Of a stretch of DNA of 64,000 bases, positions 48,184 to 59,000 are shown one piece after another (the stretch's first letter is position 1; the number at the start of each line of letters is the position of its first letter). The notes below the pieces were generated by a model, which made no database searches, was not told the origin of the DNA, and saw only the letters and a list, made by a program, of their open reading frames with translations. This DNA is from Phallus indusiatus. Its lineage: Eukaryota > Basidiomycota > Agaricomycetes > Phallales > Phallaceae. A program made the position numbers and the translations under genes. The stretch spans positions 434,001 to 498,000 of the forward strand of contig JAQFWX010000023.1 of NCBI GenBank assembly GCA_027605045.1. Reading direction: 5' to 3'.

Positions 48184-49692
48184 GTTTATGATGCACGGTA
48201 ACCAGTTGGAACTGGTACGATATGTCTAGAGTATTCGCACTCATAGTGAATGAAATCCGGAAGATTATATAGGCTAGAAACCATGGAGAGGTGAGAGGGC
48301 GATACAAGTGATGATGAAGTGTGGTCGGACGGCGGACGCGAACGACGAAAAAGGAATTGAGCCGAGAACGGCATGACGACGTGGGCCGTGGCTTGCCTTG
48401 CCACTTGAAACTTGACGCTAACAAACAAATCCTGACGCAGAGTTACAGTTTCTCAAACATATTTGCAACTCGAACAAAATTAACTAACACGGTTCCAAGA
48501 CTTTTTGGACTTTATTTTCCACGATCACTATAACATCTCAGCAAACCTTTATGCACTGCACCTCCGTCATTTCGGATGCACAATCATCAACACGACCTAA
48601 CTGAGTAACCGAACTGATCAGGGTTATAACAAAAAAGAAATTGGTTTATCGATCGCAGTTTGCGATTGACAACGTTTCATTGCCATTTCCGTTTGTTGCT
48701 ATTAATATCAAGTTCATTCTCACCAGTAGACCCGTATCGCCATTCTAACGATAAATCTAAATCTCAAATGGAAAACTTTCGGAGAGGATACCGGGTATTT
48801 TTTGCGGAAGGACCTCATCTTACTAGACTCCTTAACCAACTGAAGGGAAACCGGAATGGGCTACATGTTTGATCACTCAAACCTAACGCATAGCATATGT
48901 ATCCCCGAACTGGAACATGTTATAACTTGGCGATATCATCAGCTAGCAGACGAACTCAAACGATCTCGGCCGAGTCCTCAATACATGCGTACTAGTAGCC
49001 TGGTGAGCTGCCTTTCACTTTCAAGAATATAACTTCAACCAATAACCTTAATCTAAGGCAGCCGATGGGTATTAGTGTACGTACGGACTAATGCTACCGA
49101 GTTTCAGTTACGGTCAGTTTTTTTTTATGGAGGTATAGTGACTATGGTATTTGGACAAGGTCCAGAACATAGAACACACCTGAGCAGGAGGAAAAATGCA
49201 TTTACGCACGCCATGTATTAATCAAGTCTGGGATTCAATTGCTCACTACCCACTAAAACTCCCCCCTACGGGTAACAGTTACAGTCGACCTTGGATAAGC
49301 TGGCTGTTGGCACAATCCCAACCTCTTGTAATATACACACAGATATAATTTTAAATAGGTCATTTACATAACATCATAAACTACAGTACACGGAATATAA
49401 TAAAAAAAAACAAATATTGTTAAGTGAGGCAATACAAACTCAAATAAATAGGTTAAGAAGAGAAATTATCTTCATCTCCCCGTTCTTCGTAATACATATA
49501 AACTGACACAGTGCAAGCCTTGAATGAACAAATTGGAAAAAGGGGGGGAAATACAAAGCCTGGAATGGCAAGTTAGTGAAGGTCATATATATGCAATGTT
49601 ATGGTGTATACCAAAGATATCAGAAGTCCTTTGGGCTCAACATACATAGCGATCCTGGTAACAATTGCCAAGCCAGCATGTATTTTATATGC
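48184..49692. other. Intergenic, no gene recognised
   Basis: This holds the upstream region of the SH3-only gene, then AT-rich DNA with homopolymer tracts (for example about 49119-49127 and 49402-49411). No coding signal was seen. Confidence 0.4.
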
Positions 49693-49860
49693 TTAAAAGC
49701 CACTAGGACAAAATAGCTCGGATGATCCTGCAGTATTCTCCCTGGTTTCCAGGCCTATTGGGCAATCGGCCTGGAGTTCCACGGGGCTTGCGTATGCAGC
49801 TGTGAATAAGATAACAGAAATTAAAGCTCGGGGTAAGAAAGTTGAGAGGTTAAGGTTCAT
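49693..49860 (-). CDS. Putative small secreted peptide, 55 residues
   Basis: The ORF starts at the ATG at 49860: MNLNLSTFLPRALISVILF, followed by TAAYASPVELQA. It has a clear hydrophobic signal core and a small-residue cleavage region near AYAS. The mature part is about 30 residues, with two cysteines (DCPIGLE and LFCPSGF at the C-terminus), possibly one disulfide. A TATA-like box at 49924-49931 is about 64 bp upstream, which supports expression. The gene is too short to place in a family. It could be an effector-like or peptide-signal precursor, or a chance ORF. Confidence 0.45.
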   Translation of the reverse strand: MNLNLSTFLPRALISVILFTAAYASPVELQADCPIGLETRENTAGSSELFCPSGF

Positions 49861-49923
49861 GATAGACGAAGTTGCCAGTGAATACGAAGGCAGACTATAA
49901 TGCAATCTCGATGAGAGCTCAGG

Positions 49924-49931
49924 CTTTTATG
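49924..49931 (-). promoter_or_regulatory. TATA-like box of the small secreted peptide
   Basis: It reads CATAAAAG on the minus strand, about 64 bp before the ATG at 49860, a spacing like that of the tandem-family genes. Confidence 0.35.
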
Positions 49932-50829
49932 CTCTCCTCGCGGGATTACACGAGAAAACTGAAATGAAATGATAATCAATAACACGGCGCCATCAGTTCT
50001 GGAGTAAGCCGTACCGTCCACTGGTATTATCGCAGTTCTGATTCATATCCAAAAAAATAGGAGGCTTTAAAACGAATATAAATATAATTAAATCGAGTCA
50101 GAGTTTGAGCGGCCTATTATCCCGGTGGCACATCATCAATTTAGCAAAGATACTAAGCCACAGGGACCAACCAACCGAGCAGTGTTTTTTTTTGTACTAA
50201 CCAAGGGAGGTCAAATACAAATGTCTTGACCTTGACCGTAATGGTTGAGTCGAGCCAAAAATGCAATATACCTCGCTCATGTGACAGTTTGTTTATTGTG
50301 TCAACAATTACAGCATTTCAAGGAAAACGGGAAACCGGGCTCATCGAGATTGTAGCATTAAGGGGCTGCGATCAATCAAAAAGTTGATATTTATGTCAAG
50401 GCCGTGAGTGAATTGGAGCTCACACCTCAGCTCCTGAATTCTATGACAACAGGAAAATTCGTGCCCAACAGCGCGAACGGGCTCGGTGGGTTGTTGAACT
50501 TTTATTGATATACATATGCATGCTACTATGGAGTATGGAGCTCGGGGACGGAGAATCGGCGAAAGGTGAAATTGGTTCGGAACTCGGGACGCCGTGAATC
50601 GCAACGGTAAACAAATACCCAAAGAAAGATGGTTTATTTTCTTTATTTTGGTCCATCACGTACAAACCATACAAACCATTGATTTTGTTATCACATTCAA
50701 AAACAAAGCTACAGATATTCTCTCTTCGGCCCACATTCTAGAATCTACTTACAAAAATCATGCTTCTTTCCCCTGGATATCCTACGGCTTGGTTCCTCCA
50801 AGTAGGTATTTATAATTAATATATCAATA
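49932..50829. other. Intergenic
   Basis: I see no gene here. ORFs on the minus strand near 50341-50734 carry no motif. It is the 3' flank of the dehydrogenase gene. Confidence 0.35.
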
Positions 50830-52742
50830 TCAATTCTCGTTGATATCGACATCCGGACCCGAAATGACGGCTTTGATGACGCCCTTTCCGTCTTGACTTT
50901 TCCCTGAACGCGTCACCTCGAATGCAGTGACGGCATCCTCGAAAGTGAACCTGATAATACAATTAAAACTGTTATCACAACAGTAGAAAGGTATAGTGTG
51001 CCCACCGATGTGTGACGAGTGGTTTCAAATCAACTTTGCCTTGCGCTGCCAGTTCAATTGCCAGGTTATAATCACCCGCCTATGATATAAATGATATCTG
51101 TAAGATACATATCTTGACATGCTAAAAAAAGGACATACACCATATCTAAAAATACAAATGTGTGAGAAAATTGTAGCATTCGAGGTAAAGTTATGTGCTA
51201 AACGAACCGGAAGCTTCCTTTCAAAGTCAATTGCTTGGCGAGGAGGATCGTGCTGTGAAAGGGTTGGAAGACGGTCTCAACTTGAAAAAGGATGGTACTG
51301 TCTCACATCGGGATGACGACTTCAGATTTACCCATACCAACCTGAATCAGTGTTCCTAAGATCAAAATAGTCAGGATTCAAGCACCATGCAAATAATCAT
51401 ATATTATTACCTCCTTCTCTAGCCAATAGTATGCCGGTCTGAATACTAACTTCAGCACCACTGGCGTCAAGAACGATATCAACGCTCCCAGAACCTCTGT
51501 CAGTCAATCCCAGAGCACGCTTCATCTCTGCAGCGTTGCGGCGTGAATACTCTATGGTAGATTCACCAGGATTGGGTTTGACAGGGAGATATATATCCGT
51601 CGCGGCGTAGTTTTTCGCGAATTGGAGACGCGACTCGACAATATCTACCGCAATAGTTCGTTTTGCGCCAAACGCTTTTGCTACTGCAAGACAGAGCAGA
51701 CCAACGGGACCTACCACAACAATAAATTAGTTATTTCTGAGTGGATAGAGGTGTGATTGAGGTTAGAATTGAAAACTTCACCTGCGCCGAAAATCGCAAC
51801 GGTTTGATTTGTTCGGATATTGCCTATATGAACGAGGGAATGTACCGCGACTGAAAGCGGTTCCATCTAGAGAATTTTTGCTTAAAAGGCTGTAACAGAA
51901 ACAATATAATTGGCTCATACCATTGCACCGTCTTCTAATGTGAGGTTTTCTGGTAGAGGGTATGCCAGGTCTGCTGGGACACGGTAATATCGTCCCAAAG
52001 TCCCATCGTATGGGGGTGTAGCAGCAAATTCGATGTCCGGGCAAAGCTAGACAGAAAGTAAGTTGATTAGACCAATATTAATCGCACGCCATGAGCTAGA
52101 CACACTTCATAATGGCCAGATTTACAAGCGTCGCAGATGCGACACGTCGCACCGGGCTCCACGGCGACTCGCTGACCTACTTGAAGATGTTTCACAGCAG
52201 AACCAACTAATAATGCAGTTTACAATAAGTTTAAGACTTAGATTATTATGATGATTCAGTGTTTAGATCTTACCTTGGGCAATGATACCAGCTGATTCAT
52301 GTCCTAAAACCTGTATAGAAGCGAGTTCATAAAAAATGACTCAGCACTATAATATCCGCATACCATTGGCTTTTTGACAACGAAGTCGCCAATGTGTCCA
52401 TGAACCAGATAATGAACCTAATTATGAACGATCGCGATCGATTAAAAGGCGCGTTGCATACAACGATAACCAATCCACATACATCAGATCCGCAAATGCC
52501 TAAAAGGTCGCGATTCAAACCGATCAACGAATAAGATCAAACATGTCATGAGACACACCAGTCTTCTTCACCGCAACAAGGACTTCGTTCGCCTTCACTA
52601 GACCAAAGTGAGCTACTAGTCCTGATATAAATACACTTGAGAAGCACATTGACGTACGTTCGGGAATAGGCCGCTGTTCGAAGACAGTGTCGTTGATTGC
52701 GCGAAGGACGAAAGATTTATTATCTTGCGAAAGAGTAGCCAT
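50830..52742 (-). CDS. Zinc-dependent xylitol/sorbitol dehydrogenase
   Basis: A medium-chain dehydrogenase that oxidises polyols such as xylitol to xylulose or sorbitol to fructose with NAD, in the cytosol. Many exons start at 52742 with MATLSQDNKSFVLRAINDTV; the catalytic zinc site is in CGSDVHYLVHGHIGDFVV and VLGHESAG, and the structural zinc cysteines in PGATCRICDACKSGHYELC. ATPPYDGTLGRYYRVPADLA and MEPLSVAVHSLVHIG are typical of this subfamily. The Rossmann motif is IFGAGPVGLLCL, and AVDIVESRLQFAK supplies the Asp for NAD. It ends with KAVISGPDVDINEN. All key residues are present. Which polyol is preferred cannot be told from sequence. Confidence 0.9.
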
Positions 52743-53570
52743 GGGTGAGAGAGAGAACGATGGCGAGTAGTTCGGCTCCAGCCTCAGGAATTTTCAGTGG
52801 TCACCGGATGTCGAAATTCTTCGGCTCCGGACCGTTGCCGCCCCAGTCAATAGCATCGCCGCGGCCTTGCGCCAAATATGAACATCTCTCACTAACATTG
52901 TCAAGGCTCATTCGTGCCATTCCGGGTTGGTATTTCAGGTAAATGAATTATTTACCACATAGGATACACATAACCTAAACACCCGCAGTCCGTCAATACG
53001 AAAACGAAATATGTACAGAATTACTAAAGAGGTCGCCGCTAGCAACTTTGCTGCAATGAAACCGGTCAACGAATCTCAACAGGCAAGACCGAGCACATCC
53101 GCCTGTTTTCGATATTACAAGGTTTGTTTCGGAGAGAAAAACGGTTCATATTGCAAATTCTAAATATGCGTCATGGATATTATAACGTAATTGGGGACTA
53201 CATAGGAAGAAAACCTCCCGATGGGAAACAGAACCTATTCTTGGAAACCTTCTTGATGCAGAAGCATTTCGTGCTTTCTGTTGGTATCTGCAGCATAAAA
53301 ATCTGAAAGAAGACTTTCGGTGTACCCATATCAAGCCATGTCATTGTCTCGCTTCAATGGATAACTTGAACCGCGACAAGTACCTTCGAAAATCTATCAT
53401 GGACGATTGATATGTAAAGAATAGCTTTCGTTTTTTAAATGATCGAAGAATAGATATATGACAGACCAATAAAGTTGTCAAAAGCTGTCGCAATGAAACA
53501 TAAATCAGTCAAGACAAGCTGATGTGCGTCTAAGTCATCGTACCAATACACCACTGGTACCATTTTCGTC
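52743..53570. other. Intergenic, no gene recognised
   Basis: Upstream region of the polyol dehydrogenase. No supported gene. Confidence 0.35.
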
Positions 53571-54104
53571 AGACCTTTAAGACAACCACCTCCGTAATCT
53601 TAATCGGTATCTCCGCACCCGATAGGCGTGCCTTGAAAGTAGACAAAGATCGTTTTTGGACATGAAGCTGGTCCATGTGGATTTTAGAGTTATCAAAATT
53701 AAATCCATGGTTCTTCGGACGTAGAGTGTATTAAGACATAGTCAAAATCAGCCAGGCATTTATTCTTATTTAAAGTAAAACTTACCACATCGGATAATCA
53801 CCCTGGCAAATCGCCCTGAAAGGTAAGGTTTGCAACTTCCCAGCTGAACCGTGCATGTCGTGACCATTAATAAGGGGGAAGGTGAAAAAAGGAAACAAAG
53901 GGAAACCTTCCTCAATTGAAGCTGTGATGCGATTGTTCCGGTTTCTGTTTCTAAGTGAAGCTCTGGCAGAAAGATTTGGCACCAATTGCAGTAATGAATG
54001 ACTTCGTTGAATTGTGAAAACTTCAAGTCAATGTGCCAAACAAACGACCGGTACATTGCCTTATGACCTTCTTTCATGTCACCATTTACAAAGATCTCTT
54101 CCAT
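53571..54104 (-). CDS. Possible unrecognised gene, exons uncertain
   Basis: The minus strand shows several open pieces that look coding. From 54104 it reads MEEIFVNGDMKEGHKAMYR and then FVWHIDLKFSQFNEV, open to about 53770. Near 53710-53755 it reads ADFDYVLIHSTSEEPW, and near 53575-53700 KIHMDQLHVQKRSLSTFKA then EIPIKITEVVVLKV before a stop. Splice junctions between them could not be fixed, and no family is recognised. It may be a real small multi-exon gene or a relic. Confidence 0.3.
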
Positions 54105-54591
54105 TTCAAAGACCAGGAAGCTGAAGGATTCTAGATTTTTTGACTATCGCGTCGTTCACATCTGCAGGAGCCTTGGCTGTGTTTGGAGTCCAGATAAAAA
54201 CAACACTCATGCAACACATCGATGAAAGTTACATACCATTAGACACATGTTTTGATTCACAATGGAGAAAACCGTCGACGCTGTAAGTTTTCGAGATTCA
54301 TAGTATTGGAGAAGAGTTTAGCGCGTGACTCGTCGCGTCAACGACACGGTATCACCACGCGTTAGACTTGCTGGTGCGCTGCCAAAAGTTTGAAACTCCA
54401 ACAAATTCAGTCTTATTTAGGAAATCGCGTCAAATTTCATACAGATTTTCAATTCATATTAATACAATGATCATACAACTCTGATACTACACGACTAATA
54501 CTGTGATTGTCGAGTCAAATCGCAGCTTCAGCACTCATCTCAACTTCTTCTACACGCATAGTACACTTGTGCTTTGATCTACTAGTCTCTT

Positions 54592-56325
54592 CTAGTTTGT
54601 GCTTGAGCCCCATTCGTCGACTCGTGTCAGACGTGGTGTCCCATGCATCGGCAGTGACGAGAACTTCGTCTGGATAAAAACCTTCTCGACGCCATCTTTG
54701 TGCTTGTCGAATGCCTTGTAAAGCTTGTCCCTGTTTCGGGTATTACTCAACTGTCATCATGATGACGAGAGATGCACTTACAGGTCTTCAATGGGCACAC
54801 GATGAGTGATCATAAACGTGGGGTCAAACTTGCCGGGAATGATATAATCCTCTAGAATCTCCTTCCAGTAGCGATGGACAGGAGCTGGCATCATGTTAAC
54901 AAGATATTTCTCTAGCTCTGACGGATGTTTCTCACCTTGGCCGTTTCCAATCAGGCGGATACCTTTCTCCATCACCGCACCGATATTGAAACCATTGGTG
55001 AATCCGGAACTATACATATCTCCATCAGCATTGAACGCATAGAAATCGACCAAGACAACATACTAAGCCGCAATGATACCAATACTGCCAACCTTTCTCA
55101 CAGAGAGAATAGCTTCATTCAATGTTTCCGGAACATCCGTCTCCAACATAAGAGTTTTCTGGACTTTATGCATAATCGTCTTAGGCATATGGAAAGAACC
55201 TATAAAATATGAGTATACTGCAAATGTTTTTTCTTTACAGTCCTTTTCTTTCACTTACCGCAGTCGAGGGCGACATCCAAACCCCCAGGAACAAGCTCCA
55301 TGACTTTCTTCGGTACGTCTTTGTCCACGCTGAAGTTGATCGTTTCGATCCCTGACTTCCGTTTGGCAAACTCAAGGCGCTGCGGATCGTTGTCGATACC
55401 AATGACCCGAGAAGCTCCTTTCAGCTGGGCCCATTTGATGACGCACTGGCCGATAGGTCCAAGTCCCTTGTGTACATGAGTAGGTGACACAACCTTTTAG
55501 GCTACTGATGTTACCTACCCAGACACCAACAACGTCACCTTGCTTGACCCCAGTATCAACTACGCAATGGTACGAAGTTGGAAGGACGTCAGAAAGATAG
55601 AGGGCTTGTTCGTCCGCGACATTGTCTGGGATGGGGAGGAGATTTACATCACCAAAAGGGACCTAAAATAACACTCAGTTAAAAGGCAGTTCTCTAGGCA
55701 TAACGAGATGGGACTTACTCTGACGTATTCTGCTTGGCCACCGGGAAAGCCTCCGGTGAAATGTGAATAGCCAAAGAAGCCGGCATCCCTTTGACCATAC
55801 ATATAGTTTTGGAGTCTGTTACTTATATAAGAAAACCATGGCTCAAATAATCGGTATTAGAAGATGACACTGACGAAGAGTTATTGGTTCGATCACAGAA
55901 CGAACTCAACTTCTCTTTACAATATCTACATTCACCGCAAGCAATCTGGAAACTTGCGACCACACGCTGCCCAGGTCGAAGATTCTTGACGTTTTTCCCA
56001 AACTTTTCAACTTTTCCCATGAATTCGTGACCCAAGATGTCGCCTTGTTGCATGGTCATGATTTCACCATGATACAGATGAAGGTCAGAGCCGCAGATGG
56101 TAGTCCCAGTAACTTGGACAATGACATCGTTATCTTGAGTGATTTCTGGAATGGGTGCATCGACAACACGAACATCTTCATTCCCGAACCTTTAAAAATC
56201 AATTGTAAGACTCGTTACTTCCTACTCAAGGATGGAATAGCGTCCAACCAGGCAAGAGCCTTCATCGTGGAACCGTCTTCCCGATGTTTATACTCGGGCT
56301 TCGCGTCTGTTGGGAGAGGTCCCAT
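54592..56325 (-). CDS. Zinc-dependent alcohol dehydrogenase, formaldehyde-dehydrogenase-like
   Basis: A cytosolic medium-chain dehydrogenase of the class often annotated S-(hydroxymethyl)glutathione or threonine-type dehydrogenase. The start is MGPLPTDAKPEYKHREDG at 56325. After an intron it continues FGNEDVRVVDAPIPEIT. Zinc ligands are in TICGSDLHLYHGEI and GDILGHEFMG; structural cysteines are in ACGECRYCKEKLSSFC. GLGPIGQCVIKWAQLKGA and VIGIDNDPQRLEFAK form the NAD site; FNIGAVMEKG and APVHRYWKEILEDYI follow. The C-terminus DKLYKAFDKHKDGVEKVF ends at 54592. Apparent stops in two reading stretches vanish once two introns (near 54996-55054 and 54890-54939) are removed. The true substrate is unknown. 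Confidence 0.88.
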
Positions 56326-58579
56326 CCGCTAATGAACATAATGAAACCTCTTTCACGTTTTCCAAATATACGGACTTACATCTTGAAACGCATTGGCAGC
56401 AGCTTGCATATTGTATTTTACTTGTTGGGTTTACTTGAAGAGGGAAGTGTTTGTGAGACACCCAATTTCCCCGAATGCATCGTTTTCTAACATGTTTTGG
56501 GCCCAAAACAACTCGGGTGGGATATGACGACCGGATGATTGTATTGTGAGGGAGCTGGAATATACGATTCTCCTCTCAATGTGTGATCTACGTGATGTCA
56601 CGCCGCGATACAAGCCGCTTACTAATGCATCTCCCACGGTCCTAGTGTGATAGTCCGCATCCTACTTCAAAGTCAAGTTTCAACTCGAAAATTTCGCATT
56701 TCAAAAATAACAGCGAGAACCTGAGAATCAATCATGAGCTTATTTCGTACATACGTGAGAGTTTTGCGTTGACTCATAAATAGAACTCACCATTCAACAT
56801 TTTCTTCTTGCGCGATACCTCGCTCAACGTGTTCTCAGAATTATTCGACAAGAGGAAGCGATTTTCAAAAGCAGTCGAAGCTTGTAGAAGCAATTTCACG
56901 AAAGAAAAATAGGTTACGTTACAGGATGACTATTATGCCGCGATACGCAGTCATCGCGCGCGACGCTGGCGGTTACGGACACGAGGCCAAAAGCGTGGTC
57001 TCAAAAGTCTCGAATCAACGTCATTTCCAACACGTTTTCGCATACGCCGTTTAGGTTATCTTGCTTTTGTTTCTATATATGTTTCCTACCGGGCTACTTT
57101 AGGTTAGAGTAAACATCTCCGGGTGACATTCTTCGCCTGAGGTGCTTCCATAACATATCTAATTCCCGTTTTCTTTTCTCTATTAAGCTTTTTAACTCCA
57201 CGTAGAAATCTTTTATCATTGACACCTGGTATAGTCTAAATAATTCCTAATATTAAGCATTCCTTGGAATATTGCGTTTCCTCACCAGGCTGCTGTCGTA
57301 CGCGTCAAAACTTCCTACCTGAGAAGCTTCTTTAACCTGTCCCTAGATTTCTTTCCTCTGACAAGGGGTTATCGTGGGTTGCCGTGGGTTATCATCTAAA
57401 TGCAAACTATCTGGCGTCATCTTACTTCTTATGTTCGATATAGCAGGAAATTGTCCTAACCATACGCCCAAAGAAGATCGTTACTCTCCCTTCTATTTAT
57501 CATCGACAGAATATGTTAACCTCACTAAACAGTCCGCACTCATGACCGTCCCTTTCACGATCGTTGAATCCGTGATTGTGATAACGGTGATTTCGAAATG
57601 AGATGAAATCCACTTGGAGGCTCTTCTGTCGCTTATCTGATTAAGGAAAGATAACACGTTGAGAGAGGCTCGAGCTCGCCACAATGTCTATTCTGTTATT
57701 AATTTAGGTAGTTCATCGCTAGCACGTTCGGCTATGTTATTCGGATCTTCACCAATTTCCCACTTTGCATGTGTTTCTTGGTTGGATTTCTTGACTGTCT
57801 TTCGACATAGTTTTGTACTCTGTATAAAGACTATTTCCGTTTAGGATTGAGCACGAAGCGATGTTTGTTAAGTCCCAACCCGAAGACGGCCATAAATATG
57901 CTCACGAAAAGATCAGTCTGTCTACACGAAATCTCAGCTTTTGCAGGCAGAGCAGTGCGTGGTTTCAGCGGTGCCTGAACCTGCCTCAAAAGCTTTTGCC
58001 GACTTCTCTCGGACTTACAAAGATTGTACTAAACAGAATGTACCAAAGACTTTGAGTCTGAGTCATCCCATAGAAGCCAATGACCTTCCTCAAAACCTTA
58101 CGCTTTAGTACAAGGACAGGAAGCGCGAAAATGTGAATCTGTGATGTTGTAAACCTCAGGCTGTAACACAGCTTTCTTAGATAGTTTCATTAAGATACTG
58201 ACCAGTAGAGTTCTATCATATTTGAGTTATTTGCTCCCCGCAATGTACGGATTATGATGGTTGCTAATTCTATATTCATAATCTTCTCCAAAGCTGAATT
58301 AAGAGCGACGGAAGTCATTATACGATCACAAATGCATGTCAATTAATCATAGGGGTTTTGATATTAGTGATGTAGAGAAATCTTGGTGTGCTTTCAATGT
58401 GCCGTTTGGCATAAGCATATAATGCTTCCAGTATTCCAAGCTAACTGATAAGTCGCATATAGCTTCGCCGTTGTTAGCAATATCTGTTGTTATGAATTAG
58501 TAAAAGCCTCAAGCGACATGATGTTAATAGACCCGAGGTCTTCAAGGCCTAATTCATATGATCTCAGGTAACGGCTGCA
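56326..58579. other. Intergenic, no gene recognised
   Basis: Gene-poor AT-rich sequence; short ORFs on both strands lack motifs. Confidence 0.35.
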
Positions 58580-59000
58580 AATAATTCCCGGTGCCAAGAA
58601 AAACTTTCATTTGCTTGTAACTACCTTCATCTTATATCTGAAGTGCCGGTTGGCGTCGTATTTGTGATTGACAGGTTGGGCGGCCTCCGTGCCATACTGT
58701 ATGATCCCATGATTTTTAGCACCATCAACGGTAAATGGATGGAAAATGTAGAATAGTCAAGCGTACACGGAGGTGACTCACAATCGTCCCGATGTGCCGA
58801 ATAACCATAGGCGAATAGAGTGTATCTATATTTGATCCCGCCTTTGAGATCTAGAGTTATTAATTACTTATCCATCACCCCAGACTGAAAAGGGTGTAGC
58901 GTTTTCCGAATAAACTGCGGGGAAGGGAGAATTGAAAGCTCATGTCGTAACTGAATAACACTTGCAAGGTGCATAAAAGTGGCACTGAACACCTGTAGGT
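58580..59000 (-). other. Possible gene fragment
   Basis: The minus strand carries MSFQFSLPRSLFGKRYTLFS near 58950 and, after a gap, LKGGIKYRYTLFAYGYSAH near 58780-58850, then VDGAKNHGIIQYGTEAAQP and HFRYKMKV near 58630-58720. The pieces look protein-like but need frame changes with no clear acceptor site between them. It may be a decayed or unrecognised small gene. Confidence 0.25.

Noticed and set aside
54990..55060. In-frame stop in the formaldehyde-dehydrogenase-like gene suggesting a pseudogene
   Set aside because: The stop lies inside an intron whose removal restores the conserved AAYSGFTNGFNIG motif.
55880..55896. Second B-box-like GGTTCGATCAC
   Set aside because: It lies within coding sequence of the formaldehyde-dehydrogenase-like gene and has no tRNA arms around it.
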